A stretch of 64,000 bases of DNA from Kiritimatiellia bacterium (GCA_030745755.1 JASLOA010000020.1:1-64000), one strand, 5' to 3'; counted from the stretch's first letter, positions 16,911 to 26,433 are shown. Notes: generated from the letters alone by a model not told the origin. Program-made: numbers and translations.

Positions 16911-17183
16911 ATGGGTGCACAGGTAAAGAGACGTCGTGTGAAGTTCCACATTCAGGCGGACGAGAACAGTCGGGTTTCTGTAGCGGGAAGCTTTAACGAC
17001 TGGAATCCGAAGAAGCACGTGCTGAAGCAGAAGGATGGGGAGTATGCCCTGAACGTACTCCTAGAGCCGGGGCAGTATCAGTATAAGTTCGTCGTGAACG
17101 ATATCTGGTGCGTCGACCCGGAGCGCGAAGACTGGGCAGCGAACGACTTCGGCTCTCTCAACAGCGTTCTCACTGTCGCCTAG
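16911..17183 (+). CDS. Stand-alone CBM48 glycogen-binding protein
   Basis: A 90-residue protein that is essentially one CBM48/isoamylase N-terminal domain, as in AMPK beta subunits and branching enzymes. The signature VSVAGSFNDWNPKKHVLKQ is followed by GEYALNVLLEPGQYQYKFVV and IWCVDPERE. The Trp residues and the Lys after the first Trp are those that contact alpha-glucan in characterised CBM48 domains. It has no catalytic domain. Lying between the debranching enzyme and the phosphorylase, it may tether an enzyme to glycogen or sense it. The start MGAQVK is chosen for a GAAAG upstream and because the domain begins soon after. Confidence 0.8.
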   Translation: MGAQVKRRRVKFHIQADENSRVSVAGSFNDWNPKKHVLKQKDGEYALNVLLEPGQYQYKFVVNDIWCVDPEREDWAANDFGSLNSVLTVA

Positions 17184-17298
17184 TCCGGAGGGGTCCGGAG
17201 TCAGGTGGGTCCGTGCTCGACAGGGCGTGCTTCAGGCGCACCGCCGCTTGCCGCGGGTGTTGAGTGCCGGTGTTCCTGACTAAGAAAGAAGATCCGTT

Positions 17299-19857
17299 AT
17301 GAAGAATATCCAACTGTTCAACGTCTCGCCCTCGGTGCCCAAAGAGGTCCGTTTTCTCGAGACCCTTGCCAACAATCTGTGGTGGTGTTGGTGTCCGGAT
17401 GCTATTGAACTGTTCCGCCGTATCGATCCAACGCTGTGGACGGAGTGTAAACACAACCCGTTGAAGTTCTTCAGCGAACTGCCGCCTGAACGCCTGGCCG
17501 AATTGCCTGCCGATGACGGTTTCATCGCGCACATGGAAGAGGTCCGCGAGATGTACGAAGCCCATGTGGTGAAGGACTGCAAGGGGGGGGACACCTGTGC
17601 AGCCCGTGAAGGTGTCGCCTATTTCTCACTCGAGTTCGGCATTCACGAAAGCGTGCGAATCTACTCCGGCGGCTTGGGCTGCCTGGCCGGCGACCACTTG
17701 AAGTCGGCTTCTGATCTCAATCTTCCGCTTGTGGCTGTCGGGCTGATGTATCGCCAGGGCTACTTCCAGCAGTACCTGGACGACGACGGGATGCAGTGCG
17801 AGTTCTACCCCGAAAGCGAAGCGCACAACATGCCGATGACCAAGGTCTGCGACAGCGACAACAAGCCCATCCAGATCAGTGTGCCTCTGCCCAATGGCGA
17901 GCTGCGCGCCGAGGTGTGGCAGGTCAATGTCGGGCGCATCCCGCTGTTTCTCCTGGATGCGAACATTCCGGCCAACAAGCCTGAATTCCGTGGCATTACG
18001 GCCCAGCTCTACGGTGGCGACCAGGTCATGCGTATTCGCCAGGAGATACTCCTTGGCGTGGGTGGTGTGCGTGCCCTGTTGGCCATGGGATTTGACCCCC
18101 ATGTCTACCATCTCAACGAGGGGCACGCCGCCTTCCTCGGGCTGGGCCGCATTGCCCACCTGGTGCAGTCGCAGGGCATTGACGCGAAGACCGCGTTCGA
18201 GGTGATGTCGCGGACCAACATCTTCACGACCCACACACCGGTGCCTGCGGGCAACGAAACGTTCCCCATTGCGATGCTAAAGCCCTACTTCAAAGCGCTG
18301 GAGCCCGAGGTGGGTGTCAAGGCGTCGGATGCCATCCGCTGGGGACAGGCGCCCGGAGCGGGAGCGGAAGAGGAAGTGTCGATGACCATCCTCGGCATGC
18401 GCTGTGCCCATTTCTACAACGCGGTCAGCAAGCTGCATGGCGTGGTGGCGCGGAAGATGTGGTCATATCTCTGGCCGGATCTCCCGGTTGAGGAGGTACC
18501 CATCGGGCACGTCACGAACGGCGTGCACATCTCGTCATGGCTATCAACCGACATCGCCGCACTGTTCGACCGCTACCTGGGGCGCGACTGGCGGGACCAT
18601 CCCGGCGATGAGAATGTAGTGAAACGGATCGACCGTATTCCTTCCGATGTCCTCTGGCGGACGCATGAGTTGGGTCGTGCACGGCTGGTGCGTGCCACGC
18701 GTGAGCATGGCGAAAGACAGTACAAGGCACGCAACGCAACGCGCCAGGAGCTCGATGCCATCGCATCGATTTTCGGTGCCGACACGTTGACCATCGGTTT
18801 TGCACGCCGCTTTGCCTCCTACAAGCGCGCTACGCTGCTGTTGAAGCATCCGGAACGGCTGGAGAACCTATTGACGGACGAGGAGCGTCCCGTCCAGTTC
18901 GTGTTCGCCGGCAAGGCGCACCCGGCCGACGAAGCCGGCAAGAACCTGATCAAGGAGATCATCGCTTTCTCGCGCAAGCCGAACGTACGTCAGAAGATCA
19001 TCTTTCTTGAGAACTATGACATTCAGCTCGCCCGTTACATGGTGCAGGGCGTGGACGTGTGGCTGAATACGCCGCGCCGCCCGCAGGAAGCCAGCGGCAC
19101 CTCGGGCATGAAGGCGGCCGTGAACGGCGGCCTGCATTGCAGTGTCCTGGATGGCTGGTGGGACGAAGGATACACGTCTGACACCGGCTGGGCCATTGGC
19201 AATCGCGAGGACTACACGAATACCGACTACCAGGACCAGGTGGAATCCCAGGCGCTCTACAACCTGCTCGAGAACGAGCTGATCCCGACCTTCCACCAAC
19301 GCTCCAAGGGCGACGTTCCTGAGCGGTGGGTGGAGATGATGAAGGCTTCCATCAAAATGGCGCTTGGATTCTTTACGACACATCGTATGCTGGAGGAGTA
19401 CCGTGATCGTTACTACAACGTTGCCCTCAATGTGTATGACCGCCTGGTTGGCGATGGGGCGAAGGAGGCCAAGGCGTTGGTCTCGCAGCGGAAGCGGCTC
19501 GGTTCGTGTTGGGGCAGTGTGAAGGTTGAGATGCCCGAGCCTGACCGTGACCTCACCGGCCTGCACGTGGGCGACACGTTCGTCGTAACCAGCGTGGTGG
19601 AATTGGGTGAGTTGACCCCCGACGAGGTCGATGTGCAGGTCTACTTTGGGATCGCCGACTCGCATAACGAGATTGTTGAGAGTGAGGTCCGGGAGATGAC
19701 CATGGCTGAAGAGCAGGGCAACGGGCGTTACGTCTATCGCCAGGAGCTGCCCTGCAATCGGCCGGGACGTTATGGGCTGACGGCACGGGTGGTCCCGAAG
19801 GGATTGGATTGGTCGAGCACGATGCCCGGCTACACCACCTGGGCCAACGGGGCGTAG
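17299..19857 (+). CDS. glgP: Alpha-glucan (glycogen) phosphorylase, GT35
   Basis: An 852-residue enzyme that releases glucose-1-phosphate from glycogen chain ends. It begins with the short N-terminal domain common in bacterial alpha-glucan phosphorylases (LETLANNLWWCWCPDA), then AYFSLEFGIHESVRIYSGGLG, YHLNEGHAAF, and near the C terminus EASGTSGMKAAVNGG, whose Lys should hold pyridoxal phosphate. This bacterial/archaeal type lacks the allosteric extensions of the rabbit enzyme. About 150 residues after the PLP motif include a beta-rich domain (VEMPEPDRDLTGLHVGDTF). It acts after debranching and is transcribed in the same direction as the whole cluster. Confidence 0.92.
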   Translation: MKNIQLFNVSPSVPKEVRFLETLANNLWWCWCPDAIELFRRIDPTLWTECKHNPLKFFSELPPERLAELPADDGFIAHMEEVREMYEAHVVKDCKGGDTCAAREGVAYFSLEFGIHESVRIYSGGLGCLAGDHLKSASDLNLPLVAVGLMYRQGYFQQYLDDDGMQCEFYPESEAHNMPMTKVCDSDNKPIQISVPLPNGELRAEVWQVNVGRIPLFLLDANIPANKPEFRGITAQLYGGDQVMRIRQEILLGVGGVRALLAMGFDPHVYHLNEGHAAFLGLGRIAHLVQSQGIDAKTAFEVMSRTNIFTTHTPVPAGNETFPIAMLKPYFKALEPEVGVKASDAIRWGQAPGAGAEEEVSMTILGMRCAHFYNAVSKLHGVVARKMWSYLWPDLPVEEVPIGHVTNGVHISSWLSTDIAALFDRYLGRDWRDHPGDENVVKRIDRIPSDVLWRTHELGRARLVRATREHGERQYKARNATRQELDAIASIFGADTLTIGFARRFASYKRATLLLKHPERLENLLTDEERPVQFVFAGKAHPADEAGKNLIKEIIAFSRKPNVRQKIIFLENYDIQLARYMVQGVDVWLNTPRRPQEASGTSGMKAAVNGGLHCSVLDGWWDEGYTSDTGWAIGNREDYTNTDYQDQVESQALYNLLENELIPTFHQRSKGDVPERWVEMMKASIKMALGFFTTHRMLEEYRDRYYNVALNVYDRLVGDGAKEAKALVSQRKRLGSCWGSVKVEMPEPDRDLTGLHVGDTFVVTSVVELGELTPDEVDVQVYFGIADSHNEIVESEVREMTMAEEQGNGRYVYRQELPCNRPGRYGLTARVVPKGLDWSSTMPGYTTWANGA

Positions 19858-19891
19858 GCCTCATATGCCGCAAGGGCAGGAAAGGCAGACG

Positions 19892-21424
19892 ATGCCGACA
19901 AATCCGTGCATCCTGATCGTAACACCCGAGATCACCTACTTGCCCGACGGCATGGGCAATGCCGCCCACCATATGCGCGCCAAGGCCGGTGGCCTGGCCG
20001 ACGTCTCGGCGTCGTTGGTCTCAGCCCTTTTCGAGCTCGGGGCGGACGTCCATGTGGCGCTTCCGCACTATCGCCGCATGTTCAACGTCGACGTCGGCCG
20101 CCTGATCAATGACGAACTGCGCATCTACAAGCGGGTCCTCCCGGATTCCAGGATTCACCTGGCCCAGGATCGGATCTTCTATTACCAGAGCGAAGTCTAC
20201 AGTTCGTCGGCGGACACCAGCCGGAAACTGGCGCTCGTCTTTCAGCGCGAGGTGATCAACAACATCATTCCTAAAGTCAATCCCGACCTGATTCACTGCA
20301 ACGACTGGATGACCGGCCTGATTCCCGCCATGGCACGTCGCCACGGAATACCGTCGCTTATGACGGTGCACAACATCCATACCCAGGAGCTGACGCTGGC
20401 CGAGGCCGAGGATATAGGCATTGATGCCGCCGAGTTCTGGCAGGACCTCTTCTATAAATGGCATGCCGGCGACTACGAGACGACACGATGGAGTAACCCG
20501 GTTGACCTGTTGGCCAGCGGCCTGTTTGCCTCGCACTTCGTCAATACGGTTAGCCCCACGTTCCTCTACGAGGTGTGCGACGGTCAGCACGACTTCGTCC
20601 CCCCCGCCGTGCGCAGCGAGATGGCCCAGAAGATGATGTCCGGCTGTGCTTCCGGCATCCTTAATGCTCCCGATCCTTCGTTCGATCCCGCAAGCGATGA
20701 ACTGATTCAGCATCGCTTCGGGCCCGACACCCATGCCGAGGCAAAGCGGCAGAATAAGCTGCATCTGCAGGAACGCCTCGGACTTGCCCAGGACCCCGAC
20801 GCGCCCATGTTCTTCTGGCCATCACGGCTCGATCCGGTTCAGAAAGGCTGCCAGATCCTGGCCGACATTCTCTACGCCCTGACCTCGCACTATGCGGACG
20901 AGAACTTGCAGATCGTGTTCGTGGCAACCGGGCCTTACCAGGTGTGGTTCCGCGGCATTGTCAACGCACACGGGCTGCACGACCGCGTGGCGGTCTATAA
21001 CTTTGACGAAGAGACATCGCACCAGGCCTACGCGGCCTCGGACTTCATGCTGATGCCCTCCCTGTTTGAGCCTTGTGGTCTGCCCCAGATGGTGAGCGCC
21101 ATCTATGGGTCGCTCCCGATCGTGCACGATACGGGCGGGCTGCACGATACGGTGACCATGGTTGATGTCGGGCAGGAGACCGGGAACGGGTTCCCCTTTG
21201 AAACGTACGACGGTAACGGGCTCTGGTGGGCGATCGAGCGGGCGATGAATTTCTACCGGCTACCGACCGAAGTCAAACAGGCGCAGGTCGGGCGGATTAT
21301 GCGTGAAAGCGCTGAACGGTTCACGCATTCCAATACTGCGCGGGAGTATATCGATATCTATGAACGCATGCTCGAACGCCCCCTTGTCGATCATCAGGCA
21401 AGACCCATGGCTGGAACCGTATAG
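19892..21424 (+). CDS. glgA: Glycogen synthase, GT5
   Basis: A 510-residue glucosyltransferase that extends glycogen from ADP-glucose (or UDP-glucose). The sugar-nucleotide loop is KAGGLADVSASLV (usual KVGGLADV), and the C-terminal half has the LMPSLFEPCGLPQMVS motif with the conserved Glu. About ten residues (PDGMGNAAHHMR) lie between the first strand and the KAGGL loop, more than in E. coli GlgA. The start at 19892 is chosen because GGAAAGG precedes it; a Met nine codons earlier is in frame. No glgC is present in the window, so the source of ADP-glucose must be elsewhere. The end overlaps glgB by 65 bases. Confidence 0.9.
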   Translation: MPTNPCILIVTPEITYLPDGMGNAAHHMRAKAGGLADVSASLVSALFELGADVHVALPHYRRMFNVDVGRLINDELRIYKRVLPDSRIHLAQDRIFYYQSEVYSSSADTSRKLALVFQREVINNIIPKVNPDLIHCNDWMTGLIPAMARRHGIPSLMTVHNIHTQELTLAEAEDIGIDAAEFWQDLFYKWHAGDYETTRWSNPVDLLASGLFASHFVNTVSPTFLYEVCDGQHDFVPPAVRSEMAQKMMSGCASGILNAPDPSFDPASDELIQHRFGPDTHAEAKRQNKLHLQERLGLAQDPDAPMFFWPSRLDPVQKGCQILADILYALTSHYADENLQIVFVATGPYQVWFRGIVNAHGLHDRVAVYNFDEETSHQAYAASDFMLMPSLFEPCGLPQMVSAIYGSLPIVHDTGGLHDTVTMVDVGQETGNGFPFETYDGNGLWWAIERAMNFYRLPTEVKQAQVGRIMRESAERFTHSNTAREYIDIYERMLERPLVDHQARPMAGTV

Positions 21425-23429
21425 CGACTGCATTCAGCGGCGCTGGAACAAGGTCGACGAGGCTGCGGCGCGGCTGGCCGCAGACCGGGATCTCTCCGAT
21501 CACTCGCTGAGTTACGACTATTACGGTCTGCACCGCACGCCCACCGGCTGGGTCTTTCGCGAGTGGGCCCCGAATGCCACGGCCATCCACCTGTTGGGGT
21601 CGTGCAATGAGTGGAGCGAGTCCGATGACTTCGCCATGCGTCGCCTCAACGATCGCGGTGACTGGGAATTGCACCTGAACGCCGATGTTCTGCACCACGA
21701 AGATCTCTACCGCCTGCGGATTCACTGGGATGGCGGCAGCGGCGATCGCATTCCGACGCACGCACGTCGCGTGGTGCAGGATGCGTCGTCGAACATCTTT
21801 AACGCCCAGGTCTGGGCGCCTTCCGAACCCTACCAGCGCCGCCAACCGCCGCCCCCGCGACCGACGCCCCTGCTGATCTACGAAGCACACGTGGGCATGG
21901 CACAGGAATGGGGGCGGGTGGGAACCTACATCGAGTTTCGTGAGCATATCCTGCCGCGCATCAAAGCGGCCGGGTACAACGCGGTCCAGCTCATGGCTAT
22001 CATGGAGCATCCCTATTACGGTTCGTTCGGCTACCACGTCTCCAACTTCTTTGCCGCTTCCTCCCGGTTCGGCACGCCCGATGAACTGGCCGAGCTGGTG
22101 GATGCCGCACACGGGATGGGCCTGCTCGTTATCATGGATATCGTGCACTCCCACGCGGTCAAGAACACCGTCGAGGGCCTGGGCGAGTTTGACGGCACCA
22201 CGCACCAGTTCTTCCATGCCGGTGGACGGGGTGAGCATGACGCCTGGGACTCGCGCTGCTTCGATTACGGTAAACTCGATGTGCAGCATTTCCTGCTCTC
22301 CAACTGCCGCTTCTGGATGGAGCAGTACGGTTTTGATGGATTCCGGTTCGATGGCGTCACCAGTATGCTCTACCTCCACCATGGGCTCGGGACGGCATTC
22401 ACCGATTACGGGACGTACTTCGACTGGGCCGTCGACGAGGATGCCTGGGTCTACATGGCGTTGGCCAACCGGCTGATCCACGAGATCAACCCTGAAGCCG
22501 TGACGATCGCCGAAGATGTCAGCGGGATGCCCGGTCTGGCCGCCCCGTTCGAAGCCGGAGGGTGCGGGTTCGACTTCCGCCTGGCCATGGGCGTTTCCGA
22601 TTGCTGGGTGCGCCTACTCAAAGAGGCCTCAGACGAGAACTGGAACATGAGCGCCATCTGGCACGAGCTGACGAACCGGCGCGCCGAGGAAAAGACGATC
22701 GGCTATGCCGAAAGCCACGACCAGGCCCTCGTCGGCAGCAAGACCCTCAGTTTCGAACTGATGGATGCGAGCATGTACACGCACATGGGTGTGAACGAAG
22801 CGAACCCACAAGTCGATCGCGGCATCGCGCTGCACAAGATGATCCGGCTGATTACGTTGGCCACCTCCGGCGAAGGCTATCTCAATTTCATGGGCAACGA
22901 GTTTGGACACCCCGAATGGATCGATTTTCCGCGCAAGGGCAACGACTGGTCTTATCACTATGCCCGCCGCCAGTGGAGCCTGCGCGACAACCCGGAGCTG
23001 AAATATCACACCCTCGGTGATTTCGATGCCGCCATGGTTGCGGCAATCAGGGAAGACCACGTGGTCGGGGAGTATCCCCCGCGCCTGCTGCACGCGCACA
23101 ACGACCAGAAGATTCTCGTCTTCGAGCGTAGCGGCGACCTGTTCATTTTCAATTTCCACCCAAACGAATCCTATCCGGACTACGCCATCGAGGCGCCCAT
23201 CGGACTCTACACCGTGGCGCTCGACAGTGACGAGGCGCGTTTCGGAGGCTTTGACCGGCGGGCGAGCAACCAGGTGCACGAAACCGTGCCACTTATCGGG
23301 GGCAATCACCTCCGGCATACCCTCCGGCTCTACTTGCCCGCCCGGACCGCGCTGGTCCTCAGGAAGACGGGAGGTCCGAGCGAGGAGCAGCTCGTCGCCA
23401 TGAGGAACCTGCTTTCTTCGGCGAGATAG
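21360..23429 (+). CDS. glgB: 1,4-alpha-glucan branching enzyme, eukaryote-like GH13_8 type
   Basis: A 689-residue enzyme that makes alpha-1,6 branches in glycogen. It has an N-terminal CBM48 (VFREWAPNATAIHLLGS) and then a GH13 barrel with nucleophile Asp in DGFRFDGVTSMLY, acid/base Glu in TIAEDVSGMPG and YAESHDQALVGSKT. Stretches such as LHKMIRLITLATSGEGYLNF, FGHPEWIDFPRKGND and YHYARRQWSLRDN closely match human GBE1 as I recall it, and differ from E. coli GlgB. These are features of subfamily GH13_8. The start MNACSN overlaps glgA; a TTG a few codons later is possible. Confidence 0.9.
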   Translation: MNACSNAPLSIIRQDPWLEPYSDCIQRRWNKVDEAAARLAADRDLSDHSLSYDYYGLHRTPTGWVFREWAPNATAIHLLGSCNEWSESDDFAMRRLNDRGDWELHLNADVLHHEDLYRLRIHWDGGSGDRIPTHARRVVQDASSNIFNAQVWAPSEPYQRRQPPPPRPTPLLIYEAHVGMAQEWGRVGTYIEFREHILPRIKAAGYNAVQLMAIMEHPYYGSFGYHVSNFFAASSRFGTPDELAELVDAAHGMGLLVIMDIVHSHAVKNTVEGLGEFDGTTHQFFHAGGRGEHDAWDSRCFDYGKLDVQHFLLSNCRFWMEQYGFDGFRFDGVTSMLYLHHGLGTAFTDYGTYFDWAVDEDAWVYMALANRLIHEINPEAVTIAEDVSGMPGLAAPFEAGGCGFDFRLAMGVSDCWVRLLKEASDENWNMSAIWHELTNRRAEEKTIGYAESHDQALVGSKTLSFELMDASMYTHMGVNEANPQVDRGIALHKMIRLITLATSGEGYLNFMGNEFGHPEWIDFPRKGNDWSYHYARRQWSLRDNPELKYHTLGDFDAAMVAAIREDHVVGEYPPRLLHAHNDQKILVFERSGDLFIFNFHPNESYPDYAIEAPIGLYTVALDSDEARFGGFDRRASNQVHETVPLIGGNHLRHTLRLYLPARTALVLRKTGGPSEEQLVAMRNLLSSAR

Positions 23430-23475
23430 CGTGAAGGGCACAGTGAACCACAGGTGTGTTCACCCCGTTTTCACG

Positions 23476-23504
23476 TTGTGTCGGGGGGGGGTCTGGGGTA
23501 CTTT
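23476..23504 (+). promoter_or_regulatory. Predicted proB promoter
   Basis: TTGTGT, 17 bases including a run of G, then TACTTT; the proB ATG follows after 11 bases without a Shine-Dalgarno sequence. Confidence 0.35.
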
Positions 23505-23515
23505 ACACGGGCTTT

Positions 23516-24334
23516 ATGAAGAAATCGCTTAAGTATCGTGAAGTCATCCGGGATGTACGCCGGGTGGTGGTGAAGATCGGCAGCCGGGTCCTGGTGCAGC
23601 GCACGGGACGTCCGGACGTCCGGCGTATGCGCGCCCTGACTGATGAGATCGCCCACCTGCGCAAGGCGGGTAAGGAGGTCGTCCTCGTCTCGTCGGGCTC
23701 GATCGCGGCGGGGATGGAATCGCTTGGTATGACGCGTCGCCCGACCGACCTGCCGGCTCTGCAGATGGCGGCGGCTGTAGGCCAGACCCATATGATGTCG
23801 CGCTACGAGGATCTCTTCGGCAAGAAGGGCTGCAAGGTAGGGCAGGTTCTCCTGACGCACGACAATTTTGAGCACAAAGTGACGCTCACGAATGCGCGCC
23901 GTACGATGGACGCCTTGATTCGCAACGAGGTGATTCCCATCATCAATGAGAACGATGTGGTTGCCAACGAGGAGATCCGGGCCGTCGATACGGTGGGGGA
24001 TAACGATTTCCTTGCCTCATTGGTCGTGAAGCTGATCCGGGCGGATCTCCTGGTGCTGCTCAGCACCGTAGACGGGGTCCGCGAGATCGGGGAGTCCGGG
24101 CGTTCGCGCCGAGTGCCCTACCTGGAGAAGATCAATCGCAGCACTTTCAAGCTCGTGCAGGACGGTGAATCGCGCCTGTCCAAGGGGGGCATGACCACCA
24201 AGTTGAAGGCCGCCAAGGCCGCGGCTGATGCAGGCTGTGCCTCCATCATAGCCAACGGCCGCCAGGCGAATGTCCTGACGCGTATCATGAACGGTGAGGA
24301 TGTCGGAACAATCATCCTTGCCTCGGGGCTGTAG
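23516..24334 (+). CDS. proB: Glutamate 5-kinase, short form without PUA domain
   Basis: A 272-residue amino-acid kinase that phosphorylates glutamate in the first step of proline synthesis. It has the N-terminal RRVVVKIGSRVL, the loop VLVSSGSIAAGM, PIINENDVVANEE and GGMTTKLKAAKAA, all typical of ProB. E. coli ProB is 367 residues with a C-terminal PUA domain; here the protein ends after the kinase domain (TIILASGL), so feedback behaviour may differ. The start MKKSLKY is the first Met after the likely promoter. It precedes proA by 38 bases. Confidence 0.92.
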   Translation: MKKSLKYREVIRDVRRVVVKIGSRVLVQRTGRPDVRRMRALTDEIAHLRKAGKEVVLVSSGSIAAGMESLGMTRRPTDLPALQMAAAVGQTHMMSRYEDLFGKKGCKVGQVLLTHDNFEHKVTLTNARRTMDALIRNEVIPIINENDVVANEEIRAVDTVGDNDFLASLVVKLIRADLLVLLSTVDGVREIGESGRSRRVPYLEKINRSTFKLVQDGESRLSKGGMTTKLKAAKAAADAGCASIIANGRQANVLTRIMNGEDVGTIILASGL

Positions 24335-24372
24335 CGCGGGCCGCTGCAGCTACAAAAGGGGAGATTCCCACA

Positions 24373-25629
24373 ATGAGTCTACATGACGATATGGTTGCGA
24401 TTGGGCAGCGTGCGCTGGCAGCGTCGCGTGAGCTGGTGCCGCTGAAGACGCGCAAGAAGAATAACATTCTGCTCGCCATGGCGGATGAGCTTGAGGCGCG
24501 CCGCGAAGCGATCCAGGCCGCCAACGCAACCGACATCGAAGAGGGCCGCAACGCAGGGCTCTCGGATGCGATGCTTGATCGACTCTTACTCACAGACGCT
24601 CGCATAGACGGCATGATCACGGGTATACAGGACGTGGCGGCTCTGAAAGACCCCATTGGTACCAATATCAGCCGCTGGATTCGCCCCAACGGGCTGGAAA
24701 TTGTTAAGCGGCGCGTGCCGATCGGCGTCATCGGCATTATCTATGAATCGCGCCCCAACGTCACGGCCGACAGTGCGGTGCTCTGTTTCAAGGCGTCCAA
24801 CGCGGTCATCCTGCGCGGCGGCAAGGAAGCCGTACACTCGAACGCGGCTATTGCCGATGCGCTGATCGAGGGCGGTCGTAAGAAGGGGCTTCCGGAGAAC
24901 GCGATCCAGCTCATCCGTACCACCGATCGTGAGGCCGTCAAAGAGCTGGTCCGGCTCGAAGGGACGGTCGACCTGGTCATCCCGCGTGGCGGCGAGGCCC
25001 TGATTCGTGCCGTCACCGAGATGGCGCATGTTCCGGTGATCAAACACTACAAGGGCGTCTGCAGTCTCTATATCGATGAGGAGGCAGACATCGAAATGGG
25101 GCTGGGCATCACAGTGAATGCCAAGTGTCAGCGGCCGGGTGTCTGCAACGCTATTGAAACACTCCTGGTGCATGAGGCGATTGCCGCTGAGTTCCTGCCG
25201 AAGGCGGCGGAGCTTCTGGAAGAGAAAGGTGTCGAGTTGCGGGGCGATCCGGCGGCTCGTGCCATCGTTCCCGCCATGAAAGAGGCCACAGAGCAGGACT
25301 GGTACGAGGAGTATCTCGATCTGGTCCTGGCCGTCCGCGTGGTGGAATCGACCGAAGCGGCGATCGCGCATATCAACACCTATGGCTCGCGCCATTCGGA
25401 TGCGATTGTCACGGAGTCGGACTCGGCCCGGAAGGTGTTCCTGCGAGATGTCGATTCGTCGACGGTCTACGTCAACGCGTCAACTCGCTTCACCGATGGG
25501 GGTGAGTTCGGGATGGGGGCGGAGATTGGGATCAGCACGGACAAACTCCATGCCCGCGGCCCCATGGGTCTGGAAGAGTTGACCACCTACAAGTACCTGG
25601 TCCACGGCAAGGGCCAGATCAGGCCGTAG
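24373..25629 (+). CDS. proA: Gamma-glutamyl phosphate reductase
   Basis: A 418-residue aldehyde-dehydrogenase-fold enzyme that reduces gamma-glutamyl phosphate with NADPH to glutamate semialdehyde, next after ProB. IGVIGIIYESRPNVT, SNAVILRGGKEA and the catalytic-Cys region KCQRPGVCNAIETLLVH are all present. The C terminus has GGEFGMGAEIGISTDKLHARGPMGLEELTTYK, split here as GAEIGISTDK and GPMGLEELT. It has a good ribosome binding site (GGGGAG). ProC is not in the window. It ends seven bases before the stop of the convergent gene. Confidence 0.93.
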   Translation: MSLHDDMVAIGQRALAASRELVPLKTRKKNNILLAMADELEARREAIQAANATDIEEGRNAGLSDAMLDRLLLTDARIDGMITGIQDVAALKDPIGTNISRWIRPNGLEIVKRRVPIGVIGIIYESRPNVTADSAVLCFKASNAVILRGGKEAVHSNAAIADALIEGGRKKGLPENAIQLIRTTDREAVKELVRLEGTVDLVIPRGGEALIRAVTEMAHVPVIKHYKGVCSLYIDEEADIEMGLGITVNAKCQRPGVCNAIETLLVHEAIAAEFLPKAAELLEEKGVELRGDPAARAIVPAMKEATEQDWYEEYLDLVLAVRVVESTEAAIAHINTYGSRHSDAIVTESDSARKVFLRDVDSSTVYVNASTRFTDGGEFGMGAEIGISTDKLHARGPMGLEELTTYKYLVHGKGQIRP

Positions 25630-25635
25630 TACCCT

Positions 25636-26433
25636 CTACTTATCGTCAGGCGACATGGCCTCTTCGATTGCCGCGGTGGCTTCAGCCGTCGCGGCGGCAT
25701 CGGCATCACCTTCAGATGCGGGAAGGGCCTCCGTGGCTTCTTCGGCGGGCGCCTCTGCATCCTCTTCGACCGTCTCTACCTCAACGGCGTCTTCAACGGC
25801 GTCTTCAACGGCGTCTTCACCGGCGTCTTCCATGGCGGGCTTGTCCTTCTTCAGGCTGCGCAGACGGGCAACCAGCGGGTTGACCGGTCGGGGGCCTTCG
25901 TACTTCGTGCCCGGCTTGCCATAACGGCCGTAACGACGCTCCTCGTAATTCTCCTCCACCAGGTCCAGGTTGTGGCGGCCGGCCAACTTCTTCCATTCAC
26001 GACGCGAGAACTTCATGTCCTTGTTCATGGTGTTGGCCATATCAAGCACCTTCAGTGACGGTATCGGGGAGACGTCCTTGGCCCAGCCAGGTGCGGCCAG
26101 GTCGGCAGGGAGATCCGCTTCGCCGCCGACCAGGAAGACACGCTTTGGCGTGGAAGCGAAAAGGGAACCGTTCTGATAGGCCGTGATGTCAGCCGGGGCC
26201 CAATTCTTGGTCGCAGTGTCCCATACATGCAACAACAGCGGCTCGTCACCCGTACCTCTGTCATAGGCCAGTAGCTGAACGGGGCGCATCCGTGCCACAT
26301 CAAAAGCAAACTGTACAACCGTGTAACGCACGGGCATCACGATCAGTGTGCGATCATTGCGCCCTGCGTGGGCGGTGCTGCCCAGGCCTGCGATGAGTAG
26401 GAGGGCGAGAAATAGCGTGTGCATCTTTTTCAT
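25636..26433 (-). CDS. Secreted protein with acidic repetitive tail
   Basis: A 265-residue protein of unknown function with a clear signal peptide (hydrophobic core LFLALLLIAGLG, cleavage near AHA-GR). Residues 25-185 are compact with several Trp residues (HVWDTATKNWAPAD, PGWAKDV, RREWKKLAGRHN) and a basic linker (ERRYGRYGKPGTKYEG). The last 75 residues are Glu/Ala/Asp-rich and include EDAVEDAVEDAVE, encoded by a 12-bp tandem repeat. Expected in the periplasm or outside. No family recognised. It starts 58 bases downstream of the etfA stop on the same strand, so it may share a transcript with etfBA. Confidence 0.7.
   Translation of the reverse strand: MKKMHTLFLALLLIAGLGSTAHAGRNDRTLIVMPVRYTVVQFAFDVARMRPVQLLAYDRGTGDEPLLLHVWDTATKNWAPADITAYQNGSLFASTPKRVFLVGGEADLPADLAAPGWAKDVSPIPSLKVLDMANTMNKDMKFSRREWKKLAGRHNLDLVEENYEERRYGRYGKPGTKYEGPRPVNPLVARLRSLKKDKPAMEDAGEDAVEDAVEDAVEVETVEEDAEAPAEEATEALPASEGDADAAATAEATAAIEEAMSPDDK
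25783..25830. repeat. 12-bp tandem repeat, four copies, in frame
   Basis: AACGGCGTCTTC repeats at 25783, 25795 and 25807, and a fourth copy at 25819 differs at one base. On the minus strand this encodes EDAV-type units in the acidic tail of the secreted protein. Since 12 is a multiple of three, changes in copy number keep the frame. Confidence 0.9.

Noticed and set aside
21321-22481. 386-codon minus-strand frame inside glgB
   Set aside because: Antisense to conserved GH13 motifs, no family resemblance.
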